A DNA stretch of 64,000 bases from Mixia osmundae IAM 14324 (Eukaryota; Basidiomycota; Mixiomycetes; Mixiales; Mixiaceae), in NCBI RefSeq assembly GCF_000708205.1, contig NW_014575556.1:124599-188598 (forward strand), read 5' to 3'. A program made the translations under genes and the position numbers. The notes below the pieces were generated by a model. It saw nothing but the letters and a program-made list of their open reading frames with translations. It ran no database searches and was not told the origin of the DNA. Within the stretch, counting starts at the first letter, position 1, and each line of letters begins with the position of its first letter. Shown one piece after another: positions 45,529-56,559 of this stretch.

Positions 45529-46621
45529 TCACTTTTCAACCATTTGAGCCATGGCCTTCAGTGCGATCTTAGTCATTTTACATTCACGGAAGAGCTCTGC
45601 ACTCACTCCTGAGTATCGCTCGCCAGAGACGGGATAGTTTTTGAGAATATCGCGGATCTCCGCGAGATCAGTCTCAGACAGCTTGAGCTTGCGAGCATCA
45701 AAGTTCTCAATGAGACGTTCTTCTGACGTCGTACCGGGAATAGGTATAATGTCGTCCCCTTGAGCAAGAAGCCAAGCAAGTGCGACTTGGGCAGGCGTTG
45801 CTTTGAGCCTGTCCGCGACTTTTCTAACTTCTTCGACCAACTTGAGATTCTGCTTGGCTGCCTCTCCTACGAATCTTGGATTGGCTTTTCTGAAGTCTCC
45901 ATCCTCAAAGTCATCGCCATCCTTGTACTTGCCGCTCAAGAAGCCACGACCGATCGGGCTGCATGTTCGTGTGAGCTCCGAGCCAGACGGAGTCCGGGTA
46001 TGCTTACCTGTAGGCGATGATTTTGACGCCGTTGTCTCGGGCAGCTTGCAGCAAGCCATTGCGTTCGATCTGAGTTGACCAGAGCGAGTATTCGACTTGC
46101 AGAGCGTGTACTTGCGCTACTTTGCACGCCTTACGAAGCGTTTCGGCTGAGCATTCGGACAGGCCGATGTACTTTGTCTTGCCCTCCTTTTGCAATTCTG
46201 CAAAAGTGGCCATGAGGTCTTCGACCGGTACCTTGTCGTCTCTTCGGTGCTCATAAAGCAAGTCCGGAGCAACACCGCCGAGGTCTGCAATTGACTTGTC
46301 GACCGTCGCACGAACAGCATCTCGAGAAGCGTCCACGCCTCCTACTTGGCCATTGCTATTGATGAAGACAAATTTGGTCGCGAGGAAGACTTTCTTACGC
46401 AAACCGCTGTCGTTCAGAGCAGCGGCGAGCAAGCGCTCGTTGTGACCCCAGCCGTATACAGCCGCAGTGTCGATGAATGTGCAGCCAATGTCGACAGCCT
46501 TTCGAATGACTCGGACAGCATGATCCTCTTCTTTTGGCTTGCCGTAGAACGCACTGAGTCCCATGGCGCCATAGCCAATGCGGCTGATGGGCGTGCCGAA
46601 GAAGTCTACGGTCTCTGCCAT
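45529..46621 (-). CDS. Aldo/keto reductase
   Basis: Two exons (46008-46621, 45529-45958), 347 residues. AKR landmarks are IGYGAMGLSAFYG, FIDTAAVYGWGHNE with the catalytic Asp and Tyr, VFLATKF, KYIGLSECSAETL, then IIAYS-PIGRGFLSG across the 49-nt intron, and PIPGTTSEERLIEN near the NADPH-binding C terminus. At the position of the usual catalytic YxHR the sequence reads LLYEHRRDD. The group resembles fungal pyridoxal-reductase/YakC-like enzymes. The cytosolic NADPH-dependent carbonyl substrate is unknown. It shares a 128-bp divergent promoter with the SHB17 gene. Confidence 0.9.
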
Positions 46622-46749
46622 GTTCGTCGAGGTGTCGGTGGTCACGGATTTAAGGAGAAGCCAGTTTGCCACCTGCTTGCGTCGCGCGTCGACGTCGTGT
46701 CGACATTGCGACATTGCTTGCCGGCTTGGATCATTGCCGCGGCAGCCTC

Positions 46750-47862
46750 ATGGCTCCTCGTCTACCTCGCGTTTATGTAGTCCGGCATGGTCTGTTCGTA
46801 CAAACTATTTTCTGTGAGCTGCTCATCCGCTGTGGCAGGCGAGACGGAATGGTCGCTTTCCGGTCAACATGTGCGCCGTCTGAGCCTCAGCCTTCAGGAC
46901 CCAAGGCTAAGACTTCATTCGTGCACAGACGGGCACAAGCGATATACCGCTCACTGCAAACGGCGAGAAGACCGTGAGGGAGCTCGGCAAGCAGATAGCA
47001 GGACCGGGCAGTGCGTCATAACGTATCTCCACGTTGCACCTCTGCTGAACGTTGCGAGCAGAGCTACTATGTCGTACGTCTACCTGCAGGGCCCATGACT
47101 GAATCTTAAAAATGGCCATCGTGCAGCTCAAACGATATCGCACGTCTATCTCTCGCCGCGCAAACGGGCACAACGGACTTTTGAACTGCTCTTCGAGTCG
47201 CTCAACGAGGACGACCACAAGTACATGTGCAGGCATCTGCAAACGACAGATGACGTCCGAGAATGGGACTATGGTCAGTTTCATTGACTAGAGCAGGGCT
47301 CTTCACCGGCTAGACATTGGCGTTGGCAGGCGCGTATGAAGGGCTGACGTCCGAAGAGATCAGGGAGAAGCACGATCCTGATTGGGACATATGGACAAAA
47401 GGGTGTCCAGACGGTGAAAGCCCCGACAAGATGCAAGAACGGGTGGACAAAGTAGTCCATACCGTCGCGAAAGTACACGAAGAGCACTGGCAGAAAGTCA
47501 AATCGGGTCAGGTAAGCAGCCTCTAGAGTGGCAAGCTTCTACTCTCACACAGAGCAGCGAGGAGATGCGGGTGGTGAAGGAGGAGATGTCCTGATCGTCA
47601 CACATGGGCACTTCAGCAAGAGTAAGCGGGCCGCACGCCTAGTCCCGACAATGCGCTGAGATCCAGCCGCAGCGTTCCTTACGCGGTGGTGCAAGTTGCC
47701 GCTAAAAGATGGTCGCATCTTTGTCGTCGATGCCGGAGGCGTTTCTGTTGGTGGCTATCAGCACCATGATCTCAAAGAGCAATCACTCCTGTAAGCCCCG
47801 AGTCGATTCTAAGTGCTCGGTCTCATGGTCGCCACAGAGCCATGAACTTGTATGCACTGTGA
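46750..47862 (+). CDS. SHB17: Histidine phosphatase, SHB17/sedoheptulose-bisphosphatase-like
   Basis: Nine exons in 1.1 kb (46750-46789, 46839-46870, 46929-47010, 47062-47073, 47127-47273, 47330-47511, 47558-47621, 47667-47790, 47838-47862), 235 residues. The RHG motif VVRHG-ETEWS spans intron 1. SHVYLSPRKRAQRTF and VREWDYG-AYEGLTSEEI follow, then VLIVTHGHF with the second catalytic histidine. Exon 4 is a 12-nt microexon needed to connect AGPGKLL to CPQTISHVYLSP. The closest recognised type is yeast Shb17, which hydrolyses sedoheptulose-1,7-bisphosphate in riboneogenesis. The exact substrate is inferred. Confidence 0.82.
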
Positions 47863-47892
47863 TACTGGCATGGATACCCAATGCATAGATCA

Positions 47893-48682
47893 TCACATGG
47901 CACTCTGGGCCCACGTGGTCGTGACATTGCAAAGGGTGAAGACGGGTGGGTACCCCGGGATACCGGCTTTGCATGCGCCTGGCGTCTCTTCGTAGACCGG
48001 TCCGCAAAGCAATTGCGCAGACGACCAGCCGTTGTTCAGTGAATCTGTTTACAGCATTAGTACGAGCGGCATCAAAACGCAGTCGACATGCAAGAATTGA
48101 TGCCAAGATCGAGCCTGCTCGGTTTATGTACTTCAATTTTGTTTCCATGCTCAATTCAACACGGATGAGCTTACTCTGCAACCCAGTATCCGATGCAGCT
48201 GCATATGCGAACACCTCTCAGCCACTTTCCATCGACGACGGGCCGACTTGCCATGGACCGTATGCAGCATCGCTCGGGCGCATACTCGTCTTGAAGAGTA
48301 TCGTCTGTTCCCAAATATCGGCAGTGACGCCCTGAACGCTATCGAGACCTTGCTTGTCAACCTGAACGCTGATCTGAGGTCGTCGTCAAGCAAGGTGCGA
48401 GATGACTGACGACGGTCAGATGAGAGGGCGTGAAGAGAGATCGAGGTATTTGTAGATCTGCTCGGATTGCTGCATTGTCGGTACCGAACACAATGTGATG
48501 AGGTGCTGCGCGAGGTGCGCAGATTGCAGTGAATTCTGGCTTGGATCATTCAGGTTGCTGGCGAATTGCGAGTCGAATGCCTCACCGGCTGAGAGCCAAT
48601 AGCTTGCATGTGATCGGGGCAGCAGATTCGCATACGCGAGAGCGCAGTAGAGGCTACATATCGTCGCGAGCAGTCGTCGCAT
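47893..48682 (-). CDS. Secreted protein, multi-exon, unknown function
   Basis: The start at 48682 gives a signal peptide (MRRLLATICSLYCALAYA). GT-AG introns with good phases link it to FTAICAPRAAPHHIVFGTDNAA, then to VDKQGLDSVQGVTADIWEQ. The last exon reads NNGWSSAQLLCGPVYEETPGAC and TLCNVTTTWAQSAM, ending at 47893. The last intron has a clear CTAAT branch point. One or two central junctions (48.1-48.3 kb) remain open. Scattered cysteines and a small size suggest an extracellular protein. No known domain is recognised. Only 30 bp separate its stop from that of SHB17. Confidence 0.45.
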
Positions 48683-48949
48683 CGTTGTGCAAAAGGCAGC
48701 AATGCGACAAAGTAGTGACGAGACCCCCCTGAGGGTATCACATGCGACGTGGATGCAGCACATTGCCCTTACGACAAGGCTGCATTGCGAGATCACTCGC
48801 GACAGCTACCGAGTGCATGGAGGCTTGGACTCGTCTCGCGCGGAAGCGTGGGAATACCGCATCGTCAGGCATCGTCTGTTGCCGTACGCCCTTGAGGCAT
48901 TCGCCCGACCTGACTGTTCGAGGCGAGACCCATTCATGCCGGGCAAGGA

Positions 48950-49937
48950 TCAACGCAACAAGAGGGCGCCCATGTTGGCCAAGCGATCGGCTTCGTTATT
49001 AGGCTGAGAATCAGCGTGTCCCTTGACGTGTCTCAAGACGATCTTGCCAGGATAGCTGCTCATCACCTCTCGTGTACTCTCGACCAAGTCGCGATTTTGC
49101 ACCTCCTTGCCCGTCGAACTCTTCCAATTGTTCCTTTCCCAGTTGTGCGCCCATACTGTCAGACAATTGATCGCATAGCGGGAGTCTGTGAAGATCTCGA
49201 GCACGTCGCCCGGAGATGCATGCGGTAAGTCTTGCAGAACAGCAGAGAGGATAGCGGTCAGCTCTGCTCTCTGGTTCGTCTGCGCTTCGCCCTCTAGCGC
49301 TTCGAATAGACTGGAAGGTCAAGTTCAGCCGTTTCACGAACGCATTGCGACAGACCTACTCTGGGTAGTCTTTGTCTGGCCAATGAACGCCGTAGCCCGC
49401 ACGAGCACGCGCTTGACCGTTACTCAGACAGCTCCCATCGGTGTACACGACCTTTCTCTGACCTTGTTTTGGCTTCTTGGCTGGTGAGTCGACCTTTGGC
49501 TCTCGTGCTGGCTCTGCCAAACTCGCCACGAGCGAGATAGAATCTGGCATGCTCGGGATCGGCCGTTTGACTCTCGAGCCGTTCTGCTTCGACGGAGCCG
49601 TATCGATGTCTTCCCGTGCGTCTGAGGAAGAGGCGCTTGCTTGCACTGAAGACTCTTGCTTGGCGTTGCTGCGGTCAAGATCAAGCACAGGACGGTCATC
49701 CGACGCGATTGAATCTTGCAAACTCGAGCGGTGATCGTCGTGTCGCTGTAGGGGGTCATGTCGAGCAATCACAACGTGAGCAGGGAGCCGACAAAACTCT
49801 TGAGCCTGATCTCGAGTCGGAAACTTCTTGTACTTTGCACCGGGATATCCCTTGACTTGACTCTCGCAGCTGGCCCAGTCTGTGTATATGCCCGGCTTCT
49901 TGCCTACGCTCACTGCGTAGAAGCCAGGCTTGGCCAT
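48950..49937 (-). CDS. RNH1: Ribonuclease H1
   Basis: Two exons (49360-49937, 48950-49310), 312 residues. The N-terminal hybrid-binding domain is explicit: FYAVSVGKKPGIYTDW, CESQVKGYPGAKYKKF. A Ser/Asp-rich linker leads to the catalytic domain with YTDGSC (Asp), QRAELTAI (Glu), FTDSRYAIN (Asp) and HVKGHADSQPNNEADRLA (His and last Asp), the complete DEDD set. It degrades the RNA strand of RNA:DNA hybrids in nucleus and/or mitochondria. The 49-nt intron lies between HWPDKDYP and FEALEGEAQT. It shares a 165-bp divergent promoter with the Spp1 gene. Confidence 0.95.
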
Positions 49938-50102
49938 GATCCATCTGAGCCAGCGCAACGCCAGCGATCAGTCGGCCTGGTTCGTTCGATGACGCGGTGA
50001 CGTGTTCGGACGAGCAAAGCAAAGAAGGCATCGCGGCGGCGGCGCGAAGGAGCAAGCGCCCCTACCTGCCAACAGCTTTATAGACAAGACACAGGCCCTG
50101 AC

Positions 50103-52010
50103 ATGGCGAACGAACTAGATCTGAGCGCCCAGGACAGCTCAATGGACCCGTCTTTACATGTACACAGCCTCTCAGCGCCCGCCAACGCGTCAAGAGGCAC
50201 AAGCAGCACGCCGGCCAGCAGGGGTGTCACGCCCATGACGAGCTCATCCGGTCTGCTCGTACCACCCGAGAGGACATCCACGAGATCGGCTACTCGATCT
50301 CTCTCGCCTGCTCCGACTGTGGACGCGCTAGACGTACTCGCTTCTGCCGCCGCCTTGGCGCCTCCACTTCACATCAGACCGACACAGAGCGCAACACCCG
50401 AACCGAGCACGAGCACGCGACGAACCCAGGCTGGAGATGTTGAGATACGCTCAAAGAGTGCCTCGCCCGCTGCGCTCGCCTTAGCGGGGGAACGATCTGC
50501 TTCTCCCGCTGTGGCCGGTCCGAGTGCAGATGCCAAATCGCCCCAAGAGGCGAGCATGACGGCCATGGCAGATCTGCTCAAGGGCATGGATCCTGCTGCA
50601 CTCTCTCCGGCGGACATGCTGGCTATACAGAAGGAACACACCAGAGTACGCGCCCCTCTCGAGGCCCCGCGCTCTCCTAACGCGACGTGCTCACGATCTG
50701 CTACCTACAGCGCATTCGCTCTGCTGCTGCCAAGTTGGGTATTCAGAGGAGACAAGCCAAGATGGCTGCTGCTGCTGCGAGCAGTCTGACCACGCTCAAG
50801 GGTGGCAGCAAGCAACGAGCGGGCACGGGCAAGTCTAAGAAAGATGATGACGATGGCGCGGGTGTCTCTCCCGCGGAAGAGGTCAAACGAAAGGCAAGGC
50901 AGGCGATCACATTCCACGTCAAACCATGTCCTTACTGACCCGATCCTCTCGGCGTCTAACAGAAGAAAAGAGTGAAAGAGGACAAGGCCGGTTTAGTCGA
51001 GGAGGACGAAAAAGATGATCGACTTTACTGCATCTGCCAACAACTCTACGACCCCGAACTGATGATGATTGCCTGTGACAAGCAAGTCTCTCTACGTATG
51101 ACCTGAACCTACTGTGGCTGATGTATGAGAGGGGCTCAGATGCGACGGGTGGTATCATACAGATTGCGTACACATCCGAGATGCCGATGTCGAGCTGGTC
51201 GACTTCTTCTGCTGTCCGCTTTGTGAGGCCTCGTCAGACCTCAAGACGACTTGGAAAACCCGCTGCAAACGTACAGGCTGTAACAAAGCAGTCCGAGTTC
51301 TGTCCAAATTCTGCTCAGACTATTGCGGCATAGAGGTAGCAGCTTGTAAGCTCGATATCCATGCCGATCCTGTCAGATTCTGGAACGCCGTCAAGGGCGC
51401 TCGCCGGATGGAAGCACAGATAACCCGACATGGGGATGTAGAGATGACGGATGCTGTCGATGGCGATCAGGACGATAGAGAGCTCAAGCAACTCCAAGCT
51501 TCGCTGACCGAGCTCGTCGCCAAACGAGGCAAGATCGACGCTACACTCGGCTCACTCCTCTCGAGGATCGCGTTTCTCGAGATTGTCGTCCGATCTTGGG
51601 AAGCAACGCTGCCTGCTCAGGACAAAGAATCGCTCAAGAAGCCAAAGGGTAAAAAGTCGAATGCGATCAGTCCTGATGCTCCTTGTGGTTTCGATCAGAG
51701 GCTCGTCTGGGATGAGCGACAGTGGGATGCTTGGACTTCTTCAGACGTGGGCCGACGCATACTATCTCAACCGAACAAGACGCTACCCCCGACGGAGCAC
51801 GTCTGTCAGCTCACGCGAAGACAATGCGATCGACATACAGGCTGGCAGAAACTCAGAGAGACTGATTTCCAAAACGAGAAAGACGTTCAGACGAGGCGAT
51901 TGGATCGTCAGGCGGAGCAAGAACGACAGGTCAGACGACGACTGGAGGATCACGAAGAGCTCTCGCGTGCTCGGCTACGTTCGAAAGCACTCGCCAATTC
52001 GTCCACGTAG
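50103..52010 (+). CDS. SPP1: COMPASS/Set1 complex PHD-finger subunit Spp1/CXXC1
   Basis: The first exon encodes a Ser/Ala/Pro-rich disordered region. A PHD finger follows (LYCICQQLYDPELMMIACD, then CDGWYHTDC and FFCCPLC), and then a second cysteine cluster (CKRTGCNKAV, KFCSDYCGIEVA) as in Spp1/CXXC1 proteins. A coiled coil and a C-terminal CGFDQRLVWDERQW with charged helices end the protein. Spp1 reads H3K4me2/3 and belongs to the Set1 H3K4 methyltransferase complex. The intron inside the PHD finger (51082-51139) starts GCAAGT; only this GC donor keeps the CDKCDGWYH spacing and frame. Confidence 0.85.
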
Positions 52011-52205
52011 ATCGAATGCACGCTTCTCTTCGCTCCGTTGTCATCGCTCCCTCGCACGTATCAATGTCTCCTTGCACTCTCCTGATTTTTGCCGCCTCGC
52101 TTTCCTCTTCTGTCGCTATGCTCAGCCAGATCAGCTTGACGTTGTCGGCCTACACAGTGCACTCTGAACGTACGACGACTAGCCTTTCGACTGTCACCTC
52201 GAACC

Positions 52206-52867
52206 ATGGCCTGTGGTCATCTCACCCTCGGCGCGCCCGACAAAGCTTTGGCTCTACGCCCTCTAGTCGATGCCGACTCTACCTCTCGGACACGAAACGC
52301 AGACGGACTTACTGATCAATCTACGGATCACGCCAAAGTAGCGCATGCGTGGGCATACGGTACGCCCGAGCTCCCATCTCACTCCATCTGCTCATATTCC
52401 AAGCAGAAATACACGTTCAGGAGCCTTCCGAGCCAGAAGGCTACAGAGTCGACGAGCCTGGGTTGGGATACGCTTGCTGGTGGCCAGAGGGAGACCATGC
52501 CGCCCGAGCAGAACAGATTGCCACCATCTCACGCTCGCGACTTCTACCCGCTCGATCAATGGCGTACGCTGAAATGCTAGCGATTGCTCATGCGATCGAT
52601 GTCGATCTCCATTCGACTCGTCCGCTGCGAGTACTGACGGACTCTACCTCTGCTGTCGAAGCCTTACGAACGCCCGAAGCGTCGAAAGAGGATGACATTT
52701 TGGGCGACTTGATTCGTATGGTCAGGAAACAGATGGCTCTTCATGGCGGAGGAGTTCGAGTCTGTCTCTACTCAGCAGAGATCAGTGCTACATCTCCCGC
52801 GTCATCGACTGATGCGGCACTCGACGGCTATCCCATCGTCAGGCTCGAGCAACCATGTCCCGTCTGA
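52206..52867 (+). CDS. Diverged RNase H-fold protein, function unknown
   Basis: A two-exon model (52206-52359, 52407-52867) gives 204 residues. The second exon has an RNase H-like core: GYACWWPEGDH strand pair, MAYAEMLAIAHAID helix with a Glu, and LRVLTDSTSAVEAL with an Asp. These correspond to GYGVHWPDKD, RAELTAILSAV and LEIFTDSRYAINCL of the RNH1 protein 2.3 kb away. The first catalytic Asp (DGS) and the terminal His/Asp region are not visible, so catalysis is doubtful. The first exon is less certain than the second. It could be a decayed RNase H-like gene or a protein-binding relative. Confidence 0.5.
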
Positions 52868-52951
52868 ACGATAGTCCAAAGATGCACACAGACAAGCATA
52901 TGCATATCCCAATACAGTTCCCCCCAGAGCAAGCATGACAGTGTCAGGCGA

Positions 52952-53697
52952 TCACAGTTTCGACAGCTTTGCTACTTCCGAAGCCAAAACGTCGTTCATT
53001 CTCAATCCGAGCATGAGATTTCCCTTGACTTTCAATTTGCCCGCCAAGAACATTCTCTGAGGACTCGCTGTGACCGTTGCGATCAGCGCACTGCGCGAGA
53101 GAACGAGGCCGTGCGTGGACTCACATTGACCGAGAGCGAGAGCGACCATATCTTTGTCCTTGACCTGAAGCACGACATCTGCTTTCTTGGGCGATTTGCC
53201 CTTGAATATCCTACCTGCTTTCTTCTGCTCATCCGACATGTCAGCCAGCTCGAGAGGCAAGGACGATGAAAACATGCCATATCGGCATAGAAAGACTCTT
53301 TCTTGCCTTCTTTGTTCGTCACCTCGAATTGGAATACGCCGTTGGTCTTTTTCAGCATCTCTGATGGCATCATCAACGTCAATAACCCCTATCGATTCGA
53401 ACAGATGATGGACGAACCCTCTCTGGGAGTAATATCGAGTCCTTCGAGCATAGGATGGGGAGTTTCAGCGCCGGCATTGCTCAGAGCAAAGTCCAAGATC
53501 TGGAGCAGCTTGGAGATCTCGAATCCGGGTGTGAGGATGGCATTGGCGGATGATTCGCCCGTTTCGGGATCTGAGAAATCGAGTTCGTCGGCTTGGTCGA
53601 GCACTGCCATTGAAAGTGTCCGTCAGGGTTGACTTGGCTGTGAAGTTGAGCAGAACGTACAGACTTTGAGTGGGTTGGTGTGTTCTTGTGAAGACAT
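52952..53697 (-). CDS. SCP2 sterol-carrier domain protein
   Basis: A short first exon (MSSQEHTNPLKV) and four further exons encode GFEISKLLQILDFAL, LKKTNGVFQFEV, KKADVVLQVKDKDMVALALGQ and SPQRMFLAGKLKVKGNLMLGLRM, the ordered core of SCP2 domains that bind lipids in a hydrophobic tunnel. The family's 'F-x-GKLK-x-KGN-x-x' motif is present. The C terminus AKLSKL resembles a peroxisomal PTS1 (SKL), so peroxisomal import is likely. The third intron appears to begin GCATGT (53225-53277), preserving ADM-KKAGRIFKGK. A GT alternative would change a few residues. Confidence 0.85.
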
Positions 53698-53847
53698 GAT
53701 CGTGAGGGTCAACGCCCTGGTCTCAAGGCGCTTGATAGATGTAGGGAGCCGCTTTCAGGCGATCACGGCGCGCGGGGTAAAGCGAGAACTTGGCGCGCGG
53801 GCTGGGAAAGGCAGAAGAAGGACATGCATGAACCGATGACAGCAAGA

Positions 53848-54657
53848 CTAGCTAGACTTGGACTGTATGGGCTCATACTTGGGGACCGAGTCGAGCAGAT
53901 CCCTCTTCTTGAAGAAACTCTTCCTCAACTCTTCTCGCTCTTCCAACGTCTTGCTCTCTAAGTTTGCGCCTACCATGGACGAGCCAGCATAGCCGAATGT
54001 GCCCAGGAGTGCCCCTCCGACCTGTCCCCACCGCATCAACATCATCAACATTGTGAGCTCACAAAGGGAGACGTACGGCACATCCGCTGATCCCACTCGC
54101 CAGACCGCCCTTGCTGATCCCTCCCAGAAAGCCAGCAGCGCAAGCTCCAAAGGCAGAATTGAGCGGATCCTCAATCTCTCTGAAGTTGGCTAGCCGGGCA
54201 TCCATAAAGGCAAACGTGAATCCCATTGCGCCTGTCATCCGCTTGAGCTCGAGCCATGCAAGCCAAGAGTGCTCATGGGCTGACCGAATAGACCTATCGT
54301 TGTGCCCGAGCGAGTGAAGACGCCCATTGCGCCTTGTGAATGACGGCCAATCGAATTTTGAATAGCAGACACCATCGTGCCTACGACAGCAGATGACAAT
54401 CCTGCTCGCTCTCATCAGCTTCTCGTCCTCATTCGAGCGCCTGTTGTCTTTGACAGAGTAGACGAAGAGGGAGTTCGTGGCAAGGGTGAGAGAGGCAGTG
54501 ATGATGGCGAGAAGGGGAGTGATGTACCCATTTTGACACCATTGGCAAACGGTGATTGCTCGTGAAACGTCGCTGCATCCGAGGCATTCTTGAGTACCGC
54601 CCGACCGAAAGGTACCGCCCTCGGGATCTCTATCGGCGCTCGAGTGCCGTCGCTCAT
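53848..54657 (-). CDS. Tim17-fold complex I subunit (NDUFA11/21.3b-like)
   Basis: The exons read AGLSSAVVGTMVSAIQNSIGRHSQGAMGVFTRSGTTIGLF, GAMGFTFAFMDARLANFREIEDPLNSAFGACAAGFL and, after a GTACGT intron, VGGALLGTFGYAGSSMVGA. This is the four-helix Tim17/22/23 fold with the 'N-x-R-E-x-x-DPLN' motif typical of mitochondrial complex I subunit NDUFA11 (21.3 kDa type). The C-terminal tail is charged (LEEREELRKSFFKKRD). The start MSDGTRAPIEIP and the exon boundaries between 54400 and 54560 are uncertain. It sits in the mitochondrial inner membrane. Confidence 0.75.
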
Positions 54658-55447
54658 CCTGACAAGCCCTCCCTCGCACGCACGCAAACTCGCAAGTTGC
54701 TCTATCGACGTCGACGGTAGGCGCGTTTTGTCATGCTTGGGAAACGCCATGCGGGGCATTCCCCGCTAGACCTACTTACAGGCTGTTGTACCTCGCACAA
54801 ATAGAACCCGTTCATACACAGAAACAAAGGCACTCTGAGCATCGAGGATTGGTGCTCCCTTCACGTAGAGCCGATCAAGGCTCACAAGCGCGCGATATCA
54901 CACACTCCTCGTCAGGCGCTCAATCTGGAGCTGGGCGCGGCGTGATCCTTGTCTATCGTCTTATCATATTCGACTGGTCGCGACACGCGCGACATCGGTG
55001 CGTCATGCATGATGATGTCACTGGCACCCTCGTCCTTGGCTGGATCAAGGAATGACCACTCAACGTCCATGCACCTCGAGCTTGCTGGCTCGAACGCTGC
55101 TCATTCGCTGCCTGTGAGAAGACATGAGGCGCCGCCATCCGCAGAGAGCTCATCACGCATTCGCCGTGGATGAAGCCTTGACCTGCATTGCGACAGAGCC
55201 TGTGTCGATCGTTTGCGATGCAGACCGGTCAAGATATCGTTGAGAACGTTATCTGGGACGTCGGCGGTTTTGATGCGGGAAACTTCATGATGCTTGTTTG
55301 ATTTGAAGAAAGAAGCATGACGGATTGTTATTCCGATGCGTGACGCAAAGTGAAATTAAGGCACTTGGCCGGTTGATCATCGCTATCAGATCTGATCAGT
55401 CGCCTGCGACGAAGGTAGCTCGCTGCAGTATGGATGCATTCGATGAG
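54658..55447. other. Intergenic, no supported gene
   Basis: 790 bp between the NDUFA11-like start and the epimerase stop, both on the minus strand. Frames up to 89 codons occur on either strand but show no family motifs or convincing splice structure. It presumably contains the NDUFA11-like promoter. Confidence 0.4.
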
Positions 55448-56559
55448 CTACTGCAGCTGGTGTTCAGCTTTCAGCGTAGTGGCTACTTCCTCGTCAATCG
55501 TGCGGAAGACGTCTACCTCGTGCGGCTTCCATCCCATTCCTCGCAACCTCTCTGCCCTGGAAATTGAGTTATGCGCAAAGGTGTCATAAGTGAGTTCCTT
55601 GCTGCCCATGAGTTCAGCAGCCAGTTCGTCGGGTACATGCTTGAGAGTGACGTGCTGCATGAGGCCTTGATCGACTAGTGCTTGCGCGACGGCGTACGAT
55701 ATTGCCCGCCAGAGAAACGGCTGGTTGTTCTCGCAGAAGAAGTAAGGGTTGGTCAGATCAATCTTGTGAGACTGGATAGCGTCTAGCAAAGTGATGTAGC
55801 CTCGTACGAGATCGTGAACGTGAATGCTTGACCTGTCGAGCGCAGCGTCAGTGATTCATCCATGCCGAGCATGCACCTCGCATTGCTCTCACCATGCGTG
55901 GAGTGATGCGTTGACAGTGAGACCGGCCCTCAGCTTGATGCTGCCACGAATGAGAGCAGGAATCTGTATGCTCTGTTTGTTGAAAGGTCCGCTGCCGAGG
56001 CCGTAGATACAGGGCGGGTACATGATCGCAATGCGAGCGTTGATCTTTTCCTCTCTGATCGCTTTGAGAATGATGAGATCGACATTGCGATGTTGCGCCG
56101 TGGGCGGCAAAGCGTCCAATCCCTCTGGTTCGTCATCACTGTACGCCACGCGAGGCCCGTATCGTCCCGCTGCTTCATCTGACAATTGACCCGTGCCGGA
56201 TGTGTGGATGTAGATGGCCGAGTCGGACGAAGCGGGCCTCTGGCGTAAGCCTTTGAGGACAGCTTCTACGCTCGGCACATCATCCGCAAAAGCAACATGG
56301 ATGACAATGTCGGCTCGGCTGACGGCGTTGGCGATGATCTCTTGATCGTCGAAGCCACCTTTGATGGACTTGACGCCTAGTGCCTTCAGTCGAGCTGCTT
56401 TGTCATCGCTCCGGACGAGCACGGTGAGTTCATACTGCTCGTCCTTGAGTAATTCGACCAGTAGCGAGCCGCCAATGTAGCCGTGGCCTGTCTGCATGTC
56501 AGCCTCGAGTAGGAGCTCGCACGCTGTGCCGGACCAATCTGGAAGACTCGCTTGACCAT
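55448..56559 (-). CDS. NAD-dependent epimerase/dehydratase (extended SDR)
   Basis: Three exons (56535-56559, 55893-56487, 55448-55832), 334 residues. The 25-nt first exon (MVKRVFQI) joins to GHGYIGGSLLVELL, making the Rossmann start, here without the usual GATG. LTVLVRSDDKAARL, DIVIHVAFADD, IYIHTSGTG and IMYPPCIYGLGSGPFN follow, the last a typical extended-SDR substrate loop. After the second intron come SSIHVHDLVRGYI, YFFCENN and AERLRGMGWKP near the end. A canonical YxxxK is not obvious, so catalytic competence is unproven. Similar fungal proteins are annotated as NAD-binding epimerases of unknown substrate. Confidence 0.85.
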
